A stretch of 64,000 bases of DNA, from assembly GCA_043784465.1 (NCBI GenBank), contig JAYVYJ010000002.1, positions 24,510-88,509 on the forward strand, given 5' to 3'. The position numbers and the translations under genes were made by a program. This DNA comes from Roseiarcus sp043784465. Its GTDB lineage: Bacteria; Pseudomonadota; Alphaproteobacteria; Rhizobiales; Beijerinckiaceae. Positions 17,686 to 25,351 of this stretch are shown one piece after another; positions within the stretch are counted from its first letter, which is position 1; every line of letters begins with the position of its first letter. The notes under the pieces were generated by a model, which was given only the letters and a program-made list of their open reading frames with translations, did not search any database and had not been told where the DNA came from.

Positions 17686-19578
17686 ATGTCGAATTCTCCG
17701 CTCGCGGCGTTCCCCGCGCCCCGGCGCGATCCCGCCACGGCGTCCGCGCCTTCGGCCCGGTTGCTGCTCGTCGACGACATCGAGGACAACCGCATCGTGC
17801 TGCGTCGTCGCTTCCAGCGACGCGGGTTCGAGGTCGAAGAGGCCGAATCCGGAGCATGCGCGCTCCAGATGATTGGCGCCAGCGCCTACGATCTCGTGCT
17901 GCTCGACGTACGCATGCCCGACATGGACGGCATAGAAGCGCTCAAGCGCATACGGCTTTCTCATTCGGCCGATGTGCTGCCGGTCATCATGTGTACCGCC
18001 AACAACGCCAGCGAAGACATCGTTGTGGCGCTGGAGGCCGGCGCCAACGATTATGTCGCCAAACCTGTGGACTTCGCCGTGGCGCTGGCGCGCGTGCAGG
18101 TGCAGATAGAGCGCAAGCGCGCCAATGGCCGGCTCAACGACGCCTACGCGGAACTCAACTCGCTCAATGGCGATCTTGAGCGGCGCGTGGAGGAGCGCAC
18201 CGCCGACCTCGCCTCGACCAACGAAAGGCTGATGCTCGAAGTGCTGCGCCGTCAGCAGGCCGACGCGCGCACGCAATATCTGGCCTATCATGACGCGCTG
18301 ACGGGCCTGCCCAACCGCGAGACCTTCCGGGAATCTTGTCAGGAAGCGCTGGCGTCGGCGAAGGCCGGCGCCGCCCCGGCGGCGGTGTTTTTCCTCGACC
18401 TCGACGGCTTCAAGGCGATCAACGACACGCTGGGCCACAGCGTCGGCGATCTTCTGCTGAAAGCGGTGGCGACGCGGCTGCGCGACCGGTTGCCCCAGAA
18501 CGTGATGATCGCGCGGCTTGGGGGCGACGAATTCGGCGTTCTTCTGGCCAACTGCCCGACCGTTGGCGAGGCGATCGGCCTCGCCAGCGACCTGATCGAG
18601 GCGGCCGCCGAGCCGTTTCCCGTCGATACCCAAATCCTTTCCGTCGCCGCCAGCGTCGGCGTGGCGTTGTCCTCGCAGAGCGAGGAAAGCGTCGACGATC
18701 TTCTCAAATGCGCCGATCTGGCGATGTACCGGGCCAAGGAGGACGGGCGCAACGGCATGGGCACAGGCGCCTATCGCATCTTCGATCCCAGCATGGATCA
18801 GGAAGCGCAAAACGCGCTCGCGCTCAAGACGGAGATGCGCGCCGCGCTGATAAAGGGCGAGTTCCGGCTGCATTTCCAGCCCATCGTCTCGGTGATGACG
18901 GGCAGGATCGTCGCCTTCGAGGCGCTTATCCGCTGGGAGCATCCCGTGCGCGGCCTCATCGGTCCCGGCCATTTCATTCCGCTGGCCGAAAGCACGCGCC
19001 TGATCGTGCCGATCGGCGAGTGGGTGATCCGCGAAGCGTGCCGGGTCGCGGCGACCTGGCCCGACGACATCAAGGTCGCGGTCAATTTGTCGCCCGTGCA
19101 GTTTCAGCGCTGCGAACTCACGCCCATCGTCGTCAGCGCGCTCGCTCAATCGGGCCTCGCGCCGCATCGGCTGGAGCTTGAGATCACCGAATCCGTGCTG
19201 CTCGACAAGGCCGACAAGCATGTGCGAACTCTGGAGGCGCTGCGTGCGATAGGCGCGACCATTTCGATGGACGATTTCGGCACCGGCTTTTCCAGCCTGA
19301 GCTATCTGCGGACTTTCCCGTTCGACAAGATCAAGATCGACCAGTCGTTCGTGCAGAGCCTGGGCACGGACAAGCGCAGCCTCGACATCATCACCGCGAT
19401 CGCTGGGCTCGGAAGAAGTTTCGGCATGAAAACGGTGGCGGAAGGCGTCGAGACGGTGGCGCAATATGCAGCCATCGCCGAGCAGGGCTGCACGGAGGTC
19501 CAGGGGCGCTTCTACTCAATGCCCATGAGCCCCGAGGACGCGGCCAAGCTGCTACGAAGCCAGTCGAAGGCGGAGTGA
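17686..19578 (+). CDS. Response regulator with GGDEF and EAL domains (c-di-GMP turnover)
   Basis: A 630-residue protein. The receiver (about 25-140) has DD at 30-31, phospho-acceptor Asp74 in LLDVRMPDMDG, and Lys127 in AKPVD. A coiled-coil linker (about 140-195) leads to a GGDEF domain with intact GGDEF at 279-283 and an EAL domain with intact EAL at 412-414, plus NLSP, LEITES, DDFGTG (529-534), KIDQSF and EGVET. Both catalytic signatures look active. The inhibitory I-site (RxxD five residues before GGDEF) is absent, so the cyclase is probably not product-inhibited there. It is the output of the four-gene signalling operon starting at 14320. Confidence 0.93.
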   Translation: MSNSPLAAFPAPRRDPATASAPSARLLLVDDIEDNRIVLRRRFQRRGFEVEEAESGACALQMIGASAYDLVLLDVRMPDMDGIEALKRIRLSHSADVLPVIMCTANNASEDIVVALEAGANDYVAKPVDFAVALARVQVQIERKRANGRLNDAYAELNSLNGDLERRVEERTADLASTNERLMLEVLRRQQADARTQYLAYHDALTGLPNRETFRESCQEALASAKAGAAPAAVFFLDLDGFKAINDTLGHSVGDLLLKAVATRLRDRLPQNVMIARLGGDEFGVLLANCPTVGEAIGLASDLIEAAAEPFPVDTQILSVAASVGVALSSQSEESVDDLLKCADLAMYRAKEDGRNGMGTGAYRIFDPSMDQEAQNALALKTEMRAALIKGEFRLHFQPIVSVMTGRIVAFEALIRWEHPVRGLIGPGHFIPLAESTRLIVPIGEWVIREACRVAATWPDDIKVAVNLSPVQFQRCELTPIVVSALAQSGLAPHRLELEITESVLLDKADKHVRTLEALRAIGATISMDDFGTGFSSLSYLRTFPFDKIKIDQSFVQSLGTDKRSLDIITAIAGLGRSFGMKTVAEGVETVAQYAAIAEQGCTEVQGRFYSMPMSPEDAAKLLRSQSKAE

Positions 19579-19606
19579 AGCGGGGAGCGTGGTCGCTCCC
19601 CGCTTC
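19577..19606. terminator. Strong hairpin between convergent genes
   Basis: A perfect 12-bp GC-rich stem (GAAGCGGGGAGC / GCTCCCCGCTTC) with a 6-nt loop begins at the stop codon of the GGDEF-EAL gene and faces the convergent peptidase gene. No T-tract is present on either strand, but the position suggests bidirectional termination or 3'-end stabilisation. Confidence 0.55.
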
Positions 19607-19634
19607 ACAAGACGAGGCGAACCAACGCCCCGTT

Positions 19635-20531
19635 TTACTGCATGATCCCGGTATCGCAGGAATCTACCCGCCCGCTCTGCAAGCCCGCCGTCAGCCATTT
19701 CTGCCGTTGCGCCGACGAGCCGTGAGTGAAACTATCGGGAACGGCGTAACCGCGCGCCGACTTTTGCAAATTGTCGTCGCCGATGGCCTGCGCGGTTGCG
19801 ATGGCCTTTGCGATATCGTCCTGGCTGATGAGGTTCCATTTCTTGTTGGCGTTCGCCGCCCAAACGCCCGCCAAACAATCGGCGTTCAACTCGACGCGCA
19901 CCGAAATGGCGTTGGCTTGCGTGCGGGAGCCGTTCTGTTTGGCTTCATCGGTGCGGTCGAGGATGCCGAGCAGGTCCTGAACGTGATGGCCGATTTCGTG
20001 GGACACCACGTAGGCGATGGCGAAATCGCCGCCGCCGCCGTATTTCGTCTCCATATCGCGGAAGAACGCGGTGTCGAGATAGACCTTCTTGTCGTTGGGG
20101 CAATAGAACGGGCCCATCGCCGCTTTCGCGCCGCCGCAACCCGACTGCGTCGCGCCGTTGTAGAGCACAAGGGTCGCCGGCGTGTAGCGCACGCCCTTCT
20201 GTGCCGGCAAAATCTCCGACCATACAGCCTCGGTCTCGCCCAGGACGTGACGAAGCAACTGGGTGTCGCGATCCTGAGCCGGGGCGCGGGCGGTCTGCGT
20301 AGGCTGCGCCGACTGCGTCTGGGTCTGGCCTCCGCCGCCGGTGAGGATTTGCGCGCCGCCAAGCAATACGGCCGGGTTGATGCCGGTGAAATAGCTGACG
20401 ATGAGGACAAGGACGATGGCGCCGATGCCGAGGCCGCCTGTCCCAATCGACCCGCCGCCGCCGTAGCTGGCGCTGGTCTGGCCGCGCCGGTCCTCGACGT
20501 TTGAGGATTCGGGGGTGTTTTGCCAATCCAT
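19635..20531 (-). CDS. Membrane-anchored neutral zinc metallopeptidase (YpfJ family)
   Basis: A 298-residue protein. A short cytoplasmic N-terminus (MDWQNTPES) and Gly-rich stretch precede one membrane helix (IGAIVLVLIVSYFTGINPAVLL), then a Gln/Thr-rich linker and the peptidase domain with FYCPNDKKVYLD and the zinc motif HEIGHH, with a downstream Glu in ELNADCLAGVW. This is the usual layout of the family, whose substrates are unknown. The start at ATG 20531 has GAGGAGG upstream. Confidence 0.9.
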   Translation of the reverse strand: MDWQNTPESSNVEDRRGQTSASYGGGGSIGTGGLGIGAIVLVLIVSYFTGINPAVLLGGAQILTGGGGQTQTQSAQPTQTARAPAQDRDTQLLRHVLGETEAVWSEILPAQKGVRYTPATLVLYNGATQSGCGGAKAAMGPFYCPNDKKVYLDTAFFRDMETKYGGGGDFAIAYVVSHEIGHHVQDLLGILDRTDEAKQNGSRTQANAISVRVELNADCLAGVWAANANKKWNLISQDDIAKAIATAQAIGDDNLQKSARGYAVPDSFTHGSSAQRQKWLTAGLQSGRVDSCDTGIMQ

Positions 20532-20661
20532 CGGCGCTTCCTCCTCTAAATCGAGCCGGTTGTAACAGAGGGCTTTCCGCCCCGATAGACTTGGCGCCGC
20601 AACACGCGTCGAGGCGGAAACGCACCTCGGAGGGCGCGAGTTCCCGTCCTTCGCGATTCCC

Positions 20662-21603
20662 TCAATCGCCAAGCGTCAGGGCGGCGCGGCGGCGGTGGGC
20701 GAGCAGGGCGGCCAGCCGCCGGTCGCGCCACGCCGCGCGCTCGCCCAGGCGCGCGGCCGGAAGCCGCGCGCGCCGCGCCGCCTCGACGCGGTCGAGCGCC
20801 GCGCCCTCCCAATTCGGGCGCGCGCCATAGGCGGCGAACATCCGCGCGTAGGCGCCGCCGTAGCGCGCCACGTAGTCGCGCACACCCTGCGGCGCGTTGA
20901 GATCGATGGTCTCGAACGGCCCCATGAACGACCAGCGCAAGGCCAGCCCGTCGCGGATGGCGGCGTCGACGTCGTCAGGGCTCGCGAATCCCTGCTCGAC
21001 CAGCCGGAACGCCTCGTCGAGCAAGGCGCCCTGAAGTCGGTTGACCACGAACCCGTCGATTTCGCGGGCCATCACGATAGGCACGTGCCCGGCCTCGCGC
21101 ATCAACGTCGCCGTGCGCGAAACGACCGCCGCATCGGTCCAAGGCGCGGGCACGATTTCGACGGCGGGTATGAGGTAGGGCGGGTTGATGGGATGGGCGA
21201 CCAAAGCCCGGGCGCGCCCTTTGAGCGCCTCTGTGAAGGCCGAGGGCAGCAGCGCCGAAGTGGAACTGGCGAGGATGGCGTCCGGCGCCGCAAGGGCGTC
21301 GAGCCGGGCGAACAGGGCGCACTTGGCGTCGAGCCGCTCGGGCGCGTTCTCCTGCACATACCCGGCCCCGTCCAGCACGGCCTCCAGCGTGGGGGCGACG
21401 TCGATGCGGGCGAGGACGGCGGCCTCGGGTTCTTCGAGCAGGCCGTGGGCGGTCAGTTCGGGCAGGCGCTCGGCGATGGCGGCGTGAGCCGTTTCGGACG
21501 CGGCCGGGTCAGGGTCCCACAGCGCGACCTCATGGCCGGCGCGGGCGAAGGAGATCGCCCAGGATCGCCCGATCAAACCTGAGCCGACGACGGCGATTTT
21601 CAT
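20662..21603 (-). CDS. 3-hydroxyacyl-CoA dehydrogenase family enzyme, probably carnitine or hydroxy-acid dehydrogenase
   Basis: A 313-residue NAD-dependent dehydrogenase. The N-terminal Rossmann motif is VVGSGLIGRSWA; ENAPERLDAK, SSTSALLPS and HPINPPYLIPAVEIV are the conserved substrate-side motifs, and EIDGFVVNRLQGALLDEA leads into the helical C-terminal domain. The sequence is closer to the L-gulonate/lambda-crystallin and L-carnitine dehydrogenase branch than to fatty-acid oxidation enzymes. It oxidises a short 3-hydroxy acid or carnitine; the exact substrate is uncertain. Divergent from the small membrane protein/xerD unit. Confidence 0.82.
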   Translation of the reverse strand: MKIAVVGSGLIGRSWAISFARAGHEVALWDPDPAASETAHAAIAERLPELTAHGLLEEPEAAVLARIDVAPTLEAVLDGAGYVQENAPERLDAKCALFARLDALAAPDAILASSTSALLPSAFTEALKGRARALVAHPINPPYLIPAVEIVPAPWTDAAVVSRTATLMREAGHVPIVMAREIDGFVVNRLQGALLDEAFRLVEQGFASPDDVDAAIRDGLALRWSFMGPFETIDLNAPQGVRDYVARYGGAYARMFAAYGARPNWEGAALDRVEAARRARLPAARLGERAAWRDRRLAALLAHRRRAALTLGD

Positions 21604-21697
21604 GAATCCTCCTCTTTTGACGCTTACATCGGACCACAGACCGGGCTTGTCCAGCGCATTTGCGTGCGCCTAGAGACGGCGTGGAGGAGGCGTTCGC

Positions 21698-21841
21698 TTG
21701 CCTACGCTGATTCGCTTCGTCCTCGTCCTCGCCGCGCTGGCGGGCGCGGTTTACGGCGGGCTTTTCCTGCTGGCCACGCAGGTCAGGGTGACGCCGCACG
21801 AGATCGTGCAGCGCGTCGATCTGCCCAAGGCTTCCAAATGA
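21698..21841 (+). CDS. Small single-pass membrane protein coupled to xerD
   Basis: A 47-residue protein with a TTG start preceded at 7 nt by a strong GGAGGAGG site (21683-21690). One hydrophobic helix (FVLVLAALAGAVYGGLFLLA) is followed by a short charged tail ending RVDLPKASK. Its stop overlaps the xerD start (ATGA). Similar small proteins with this layout occur near xerD or elsewhere in related genomes, as far as I recall. Function unknown. Confidence 0.68.
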   Translation: MPTLIRFVLVLAALAGAVYGGLFLLATQVRVTPHEIVQRVDLPKASK

Positions 21842-22776
21842 GCGCACTGGCGGAGGGGTTTCTCGACGCGCTCGCCGCCGAGCGCGGAGCGGCGAAGAAC
21901 ACCCTTGAATCCTACCGGCGCGATCTCGCCGTCTATGCCGATTTCCTGAACGAGCGCGGGCGCACGCCGCTGGAGGCGGGCGACGACGACATTCGCGCCT
22001 TGCAGGCCGCCGGGACGCGACAGGGCCTCAGCCCCGCCACCGTGGCGCGACGACTTTCGGCGATCCGGCAGTTCCACAAGCATCTGTTCGTCGAGGGGCT
22101 GCGGGGCGACGACCCCAGCGTGTCGCTGGAAGGCCCGCGCCGCCGCCGCCCGCTGCCCAAGACCCTCAGCGTCGCCGAGGTGGACAGACTGATCGCGACG
22201 GCGCGCGAGGGGCTCGACGATCCCGAGCGCCCGTTGCGCGCGCGGCTCACGGCGGCGCGCATGGCGTGTCTGATCGAGTTGCTTTACGCGTCGGGTTTGC
22301 GCGTGTCGGAGCTGATCGCGCTGCCGCGTTCCACGGCGCGAACGAAGGCCGCGCTGATCCCGATACGCGGCAAAGGCGACAAGGATCGGCTCGCGCCGCT
22401 CTCCGGCCCGGCGCGGGCGGCGATGACGCGCTATCAGGCTTTGCTCGCCGAGGTTTCGCCGGCGCTGGCGACGAGCCCGTGGCTGTTTCCCTCGGACGGC
22501 GAGAGCGGCCATCTGACGCGGCAGGCTTTCGCGCGCGATCTCAAAGGGGTCGCGGCGGCGGCGGGGTTGAAGGCCGAGCGAGTGAGCCCGCACGTGCTGC
22601 GCCACGCCTTCGCCAGCCATCTGTTGCAGAACGGGGCGGACCTGCGCGTCGTGCAGGACCTGCTCGGCCACGCCGATATTTCGACGACGCAGATTTACAC
22701 GCATGTTTTGGACGAACGCGCGAAAGCTATGGTGCGCGACCTGCATCCGCTTGCCGACCCGGAGGTTTCTTCATGA
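21838..22776 (+). CDS. xerD: Site-specific tyrosine recombinase XerD
   Basis: XerD with XerC resolves chromosome dimers at dif near the terminus. The 312-residue protein has the N-terminal SAM-like DNA-binding domain (LAAERGAAKNTLESYRRDL) and the catalytic domain with all six key residues: Arg155 (SGLRVSEL), Lys179 (GKGDK), His252 and Arg255 (HVLRHAF), His278 (LGHADIST) and the nucleophile Tyr287 (TQIYTH). It is coupled to the small membrane protein upstream and to the slipin gene downstream by ATGA overlaps. Confidence 0.95.
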   Translation: MSALAEGFLDALAAERGAAKNTLESYRRDLAVYADFLNERGRTPLEAGDDDIRALQAAGTRQGLSPATVARRLSAIRQFHKHLFVEGLRGDDPSVSLEGPRRRRPLPKTLSVAEVDRLIATAREGLDDPERPLRARLTAARMACLIELLYASGLRVSELIALPRSTARTKAALIPIRGKGDKDRLAPLSGPARAAMTRYQALLAEVSPALATSPWLFPSDGESGHLTRQAFARDLKGVAAAAGLKAERVSPHVLRHAFASHLLQNGADLRVVQDLLGHADISTTQIYTHVLDERAKAMVRDLHPLADPEVSS

Positions 22777-23546
22777 CCAGATATGATTTGCCGTGGGGAT
22801 ATCTGACGGTCGCGTTGGCCGTCGTCGTGTTCCTGATGACGGTGCGGGTGTGCAATCAATATCAGCGCGCTGTCGTCTTTTTTCTCGGCCGCTACGCGCG
22901 CACTTCAGGGCCGGGCGTCTATTTCATGCTGCCGCTGCTGGAATGGCGCACTCTTGTGGACGTGCGCACGACCACCACCGCCGTCGAGCAGCAGGAGACG
23001 ATCACCAAGGACAACGTGCCGGTGAAGATCAACGCGGTAATCTGGCGGCGTGTGGTCAGCCCTGCGGATTCGCTGATCGAAGTCGCCGACGTGGAGGACG
23101 CGGTGACGCAGGCCGCCGTGACGGCTTTGCGCTCGACCATCGGGCGCCACACGCTCGACGACGTGCTGAAGGATCAGGAGACGGTGTCGGCGCAGTTGAA
23201 GGCGGGCCTCGACGCGATCACCCATCCTTGGGGCGTCAAGGTCGAGCAGGTGCAGATGAAGAACATAGAGATCCCGGCCAGCATGCAGCGCGCGATGGCG
23301 CAGGAGGCCGAGGCGCTGCGCGAGAAACGCTCGCGTCAGATCAAGGCGGAAGCCGAGCGCGAGGCCGCGCAATTGTTGAAGGAGGCCGCCGACATCATCG
23401 CCTCCTCGCCCGGGTCGCTGGAACTGCGGCGCATGCAGATGCTGACGGAAGTGGGCGCCGAGCAGAATACAATGACCATCGTCATGATGCCGAGCGAATT
23501 CGTTACGCTCGCGGGCGCATTGGCCAAGAGCGTCGCGGGCAAGTGA
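22773..23546 (+). CDS. Stomatin-like slipin (SPFH/band 7 protein)
   Basis: A 257-residue membrane-anchored protein. An N-terminal hydrophobic hairpin (GYLTVALAVVVFLMTV) is followed by the SPFH domain (QYQRAVVFFLGRY, GPGVYFMLPLLE, TKDNVPVKINAVIWRRV) and a charged coiled-coil (ALREKRSRQIKAEAEREAA) with a final ASSPGSLELRRMQ motif. Slipins form oligomeric membrane scaffolds. The common partner NfeD protease is not adjacent. ATG overlaps the xerD stop. Confidence 0.92.
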   Translation: MTRYDLPWGYLTVALAVVVFLMTVRVCNQYQRAVVFFLGRYARTSGPGVYFMLPLLEWRTLVDVRTTTTAVEQQETITKDNVPVKINAVIWRRVVSPADSLIEVADVEDAVTQAAVTALRSTIGRHTLDDVLKDQETVSAQLKAGLDAITHPWGVKVEQVQMKNIEIPASMQRAMAQEAEALREKRSRQIKAEAEREAAQLLKEAADIIASSPGSLELRRMQMLTEVGAEQNTMTIVMMPSEFVTLAGALAKSVAGK

Positions 23547-23553
23547 GGGAGCG

Positions 23554-24429
23554 TCAAGTGAAGGACGCCTTGTCGCGCTCCACGCAGGCGACGATATGCG
23601 CATGTGCGGCCCGGATACGCCCGAGGCCGCGCGTGTCCTCATGGGTGACGATCCAATAGGCGCGGGTCGCTTTACGCTGGGGCATGACTCGCCGCAGATC
23701 GGGAAAGCGGCGGGCGATGAAATCGTGGACGACGCCGAGGCCGACGCCGGCGCGGATCGCCTCCAGTTGCGTGACCGCGCTGGCGCATTCAAACTGCGTC
23801 GGGGCGCCGCCGAACAATTCGCGCACGTAGTCGAGCGCGGTCGAGAATGCGTATTCCTCGACATAGCCGATCAGCCGATGCCCCGCGAAACCCGCGTCGG
23901 GGGCAGGATGGGCGTCGAGATAGGCGGCGCTGGCGTAGAGGCCGAGGCTGTAGTCGGTGAGTTTTCGCGCGACGAAGCGGCCCGATTCCGGCTTGTCGAG
24001 GCCCACGACGATGTCGACCTCGCGCCGCGCCAGCGGCGTGACGCGCGGCAGCGGCAGAAGCTGGATGCGAAGGCCGGGATTTTTGGCGATGAACGGGCCG
24101 AGGGTTTCGGCCAGATAATAGGTCGAGACGCCGTCCGGGGCGCCGATGCGCACATCACCCGTCAGCTCGACGTCGAGGCCCGAGACTTCCGATTGCGCGT
24201 GCAGAAACGCGCTCTCCATCTGCTCGGCGGCGGCGAGGAAGCGCTCGCCCGCCAGGGTGAGCTTGGCGCCGGTGGTGCGGCGGTCGAACAGCTTGGTCCC
24301 GAGCGCGGCCTCCAGCGCCGCGACGCGGCGGCTGGCGGTCGCGTGGTCGAGATGCAGGCGCCGGGCGCCGGCGACGAATTGGCCAGCGCGGGCGATGGCG
24401 AGGAAGACGCGGACGTTGTCCCAGTTCAT
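23554..24429 (-). CDS. LysR-family transcriptional regulator
   Basis: A 291-residue LTTR. The N-terminal winged HTH reads MNWDNVRVFLAIARAGQF...LHLDHATASRRVAALE with FDRRTTGAKLT; the C-terminal part is the two-lobed effector domain (DVRIGAPDGVSTYYLAE, VDIVVGLD). Its position divergent from mmsA, separated only by a decayed toxin-antitoxin pair, suggests it controls mmsA. No obvious T-N11-A operator stands out in the intergenic DNA. Confidence 0.88.
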   Translation of the reverse strand: MNWDNVRVFLAIARAGQFVAGARRLHLDHATASRRVAALEAALGTKLFDRRTTGAKLTLAGERFLAAAEQMESAFLHAQSEVSGLDVELTGDVRIGAPDGVSTYYLAETLGPFIAKNPGLRIQLLPLPRVTPLARREVDIVVGLDKPESGRFVARKLTDYSLGLYASAAYLDAHPAPDAGFAGHRLIGYVEEYAFSTALDYVRELFGGAPTQFECASAVTQLEAIRAGVGLGVVHDFIARRFPDLRRVMPQRKATRAYWIVTHEDTRGLGRIRAAHAHIVACVERDKASFT

Positions 24430-24505
24430 GTCATCCAATGTAGAACACGGCGATGCGTGCGGGAAATTCGGCGGGCGCATTTTTGGCTCGCCGGATATTG
24501 CAAAA

Positions 24506-24868
24506 ATGGCCTGTTGAGAAAGGCCGTGGACGGTTGAAATTCTGAATGAGGGGGTGGAACCGGCGCGCAATGCGCTGCCTTCTGGCGTTCGGTCTGCCGT
24601 CGAGCGGATCGTGCATCGCAGGGAAGCGCACGGTCTGGAGCGTCTCCGAGAGCCTTACGTGAAGCATCGGAAGGGCGCGCTCTGGGAAATGCGAATCCGC
24701 GGCAGGTACGGCGTCGCACGGGCCTTCTTCCGGGCCTCGCGACGGGCCTTTCAGGCGACCGCATCCAGGCTGAGGGTCGAGATCGTGCATGTATTCGTCA
24801 AGAAGACGCAGCAGGCGCCGCGAAGGGAAATTGAAATGGCCCTGAACCGGGCGAAGGAGCTTCGATGA
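24506..24868 (+). pseudogene. Gp49/HigB-type (RelE superfamily) toxin with an in-frame early stop
   Basis: Sequence from about 24518 reads WTVEILNEGVEPARNALPS and later HGLERLREPYVKHRKG, LWEMRIRGRYGVARAFF and HVFVKKTQQAPRREIE, the signature of phage-derived Gp49-like toxins that cleave mRNA at the ribosome. The only in-frame ATG (24506) is followed after two codons by TGA (24515-24517); the next possible start is GTG 24554, which loses the first beta strand. Between ARAFF and the VEIVHVF strand there are also several extra residues (RASRRAF-like repetition) not typical of the family. I read it as an inactivated or re-initiating toxin. It overlaps the antitoxin start (ATGA). Confidence 0.62.
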
Positions 24869-25245
24869 GCCGGAAATTCATCCCGGTCGAAGAGGTTTTT
24901 GCGAGAAGGCGCGAAGATCCCGCCTTTGTTGAAGCCGACGATGCGCTTGAAGACGATTTCGCGTTAGCCTCTGCGCTCATCGGGGCGCGAGAACACGCCG
25001 ACGTGACGCAAGAACAGGTCGCGCGGGCGATGGGTACCGCTCAGGCGGACGTGGCGCGCCTCGAAGCCGGTCGAACGAAACCCTCCACGCGGACGCGGCT
25101 GCGGTTCGCCGCCGCCACGCGCAAAGCTTGCGCAGCAGCTTCGAGCCGGAAAAGCCGAGGCGCCCGGCGTCGAAAAAGCGTTCGCCTTAGCCAAGTTTCG
25201 CACGGACATTGCGCAAAAGCGGTTGTTGCCGTGCGGAAAACCTAA
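24865..25245 (+). pseudogene. XRE-family (HigA-type) antitoxin with frameshifted C-terminus
   Basis: The first about 80 residues are a normal Xre antitoxin of the Gp49 partner type: FIPVEEVFARRREDP, then the HTH (VTQEQVARAMGTAQADVARLEAGRTKPSTRT). After FAAAT the frame continues into Arg-rich nonsense (RKACAAASSRKSRG). In another frame from about 25116 the expected ending appears (SLRSSFEPEKPRRPASKKR, stop 25188-25190). A single indel near 25095-25116 therefore changed the tail. DNA binding may persist, but the native end of the protein is lost. Together with the toxin lesion this marks a decaying module. Confidence 0.62.
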
Positions 25246-25351
25246 GCGCATATATCCGCCATCGCGAGCGAAACGAGGCGATGCACGGTCATGCTCATGC
25301 GGGCCGCATCGTCTCGCTGCGCTCGCCATGATGGACGACAGGGAGCGAGAC

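Noticed and set aside
16180..19464. 1094-codon open frame on the minus strand
   Set aside because: It is entirely antisense to the second kinase and GGDEF-EAL genes, whose motifs are unambiguous; the frame is an artefact of strong third-position GC bias, and its translation is His/Arg/Asp/Gln-rich without motifs.
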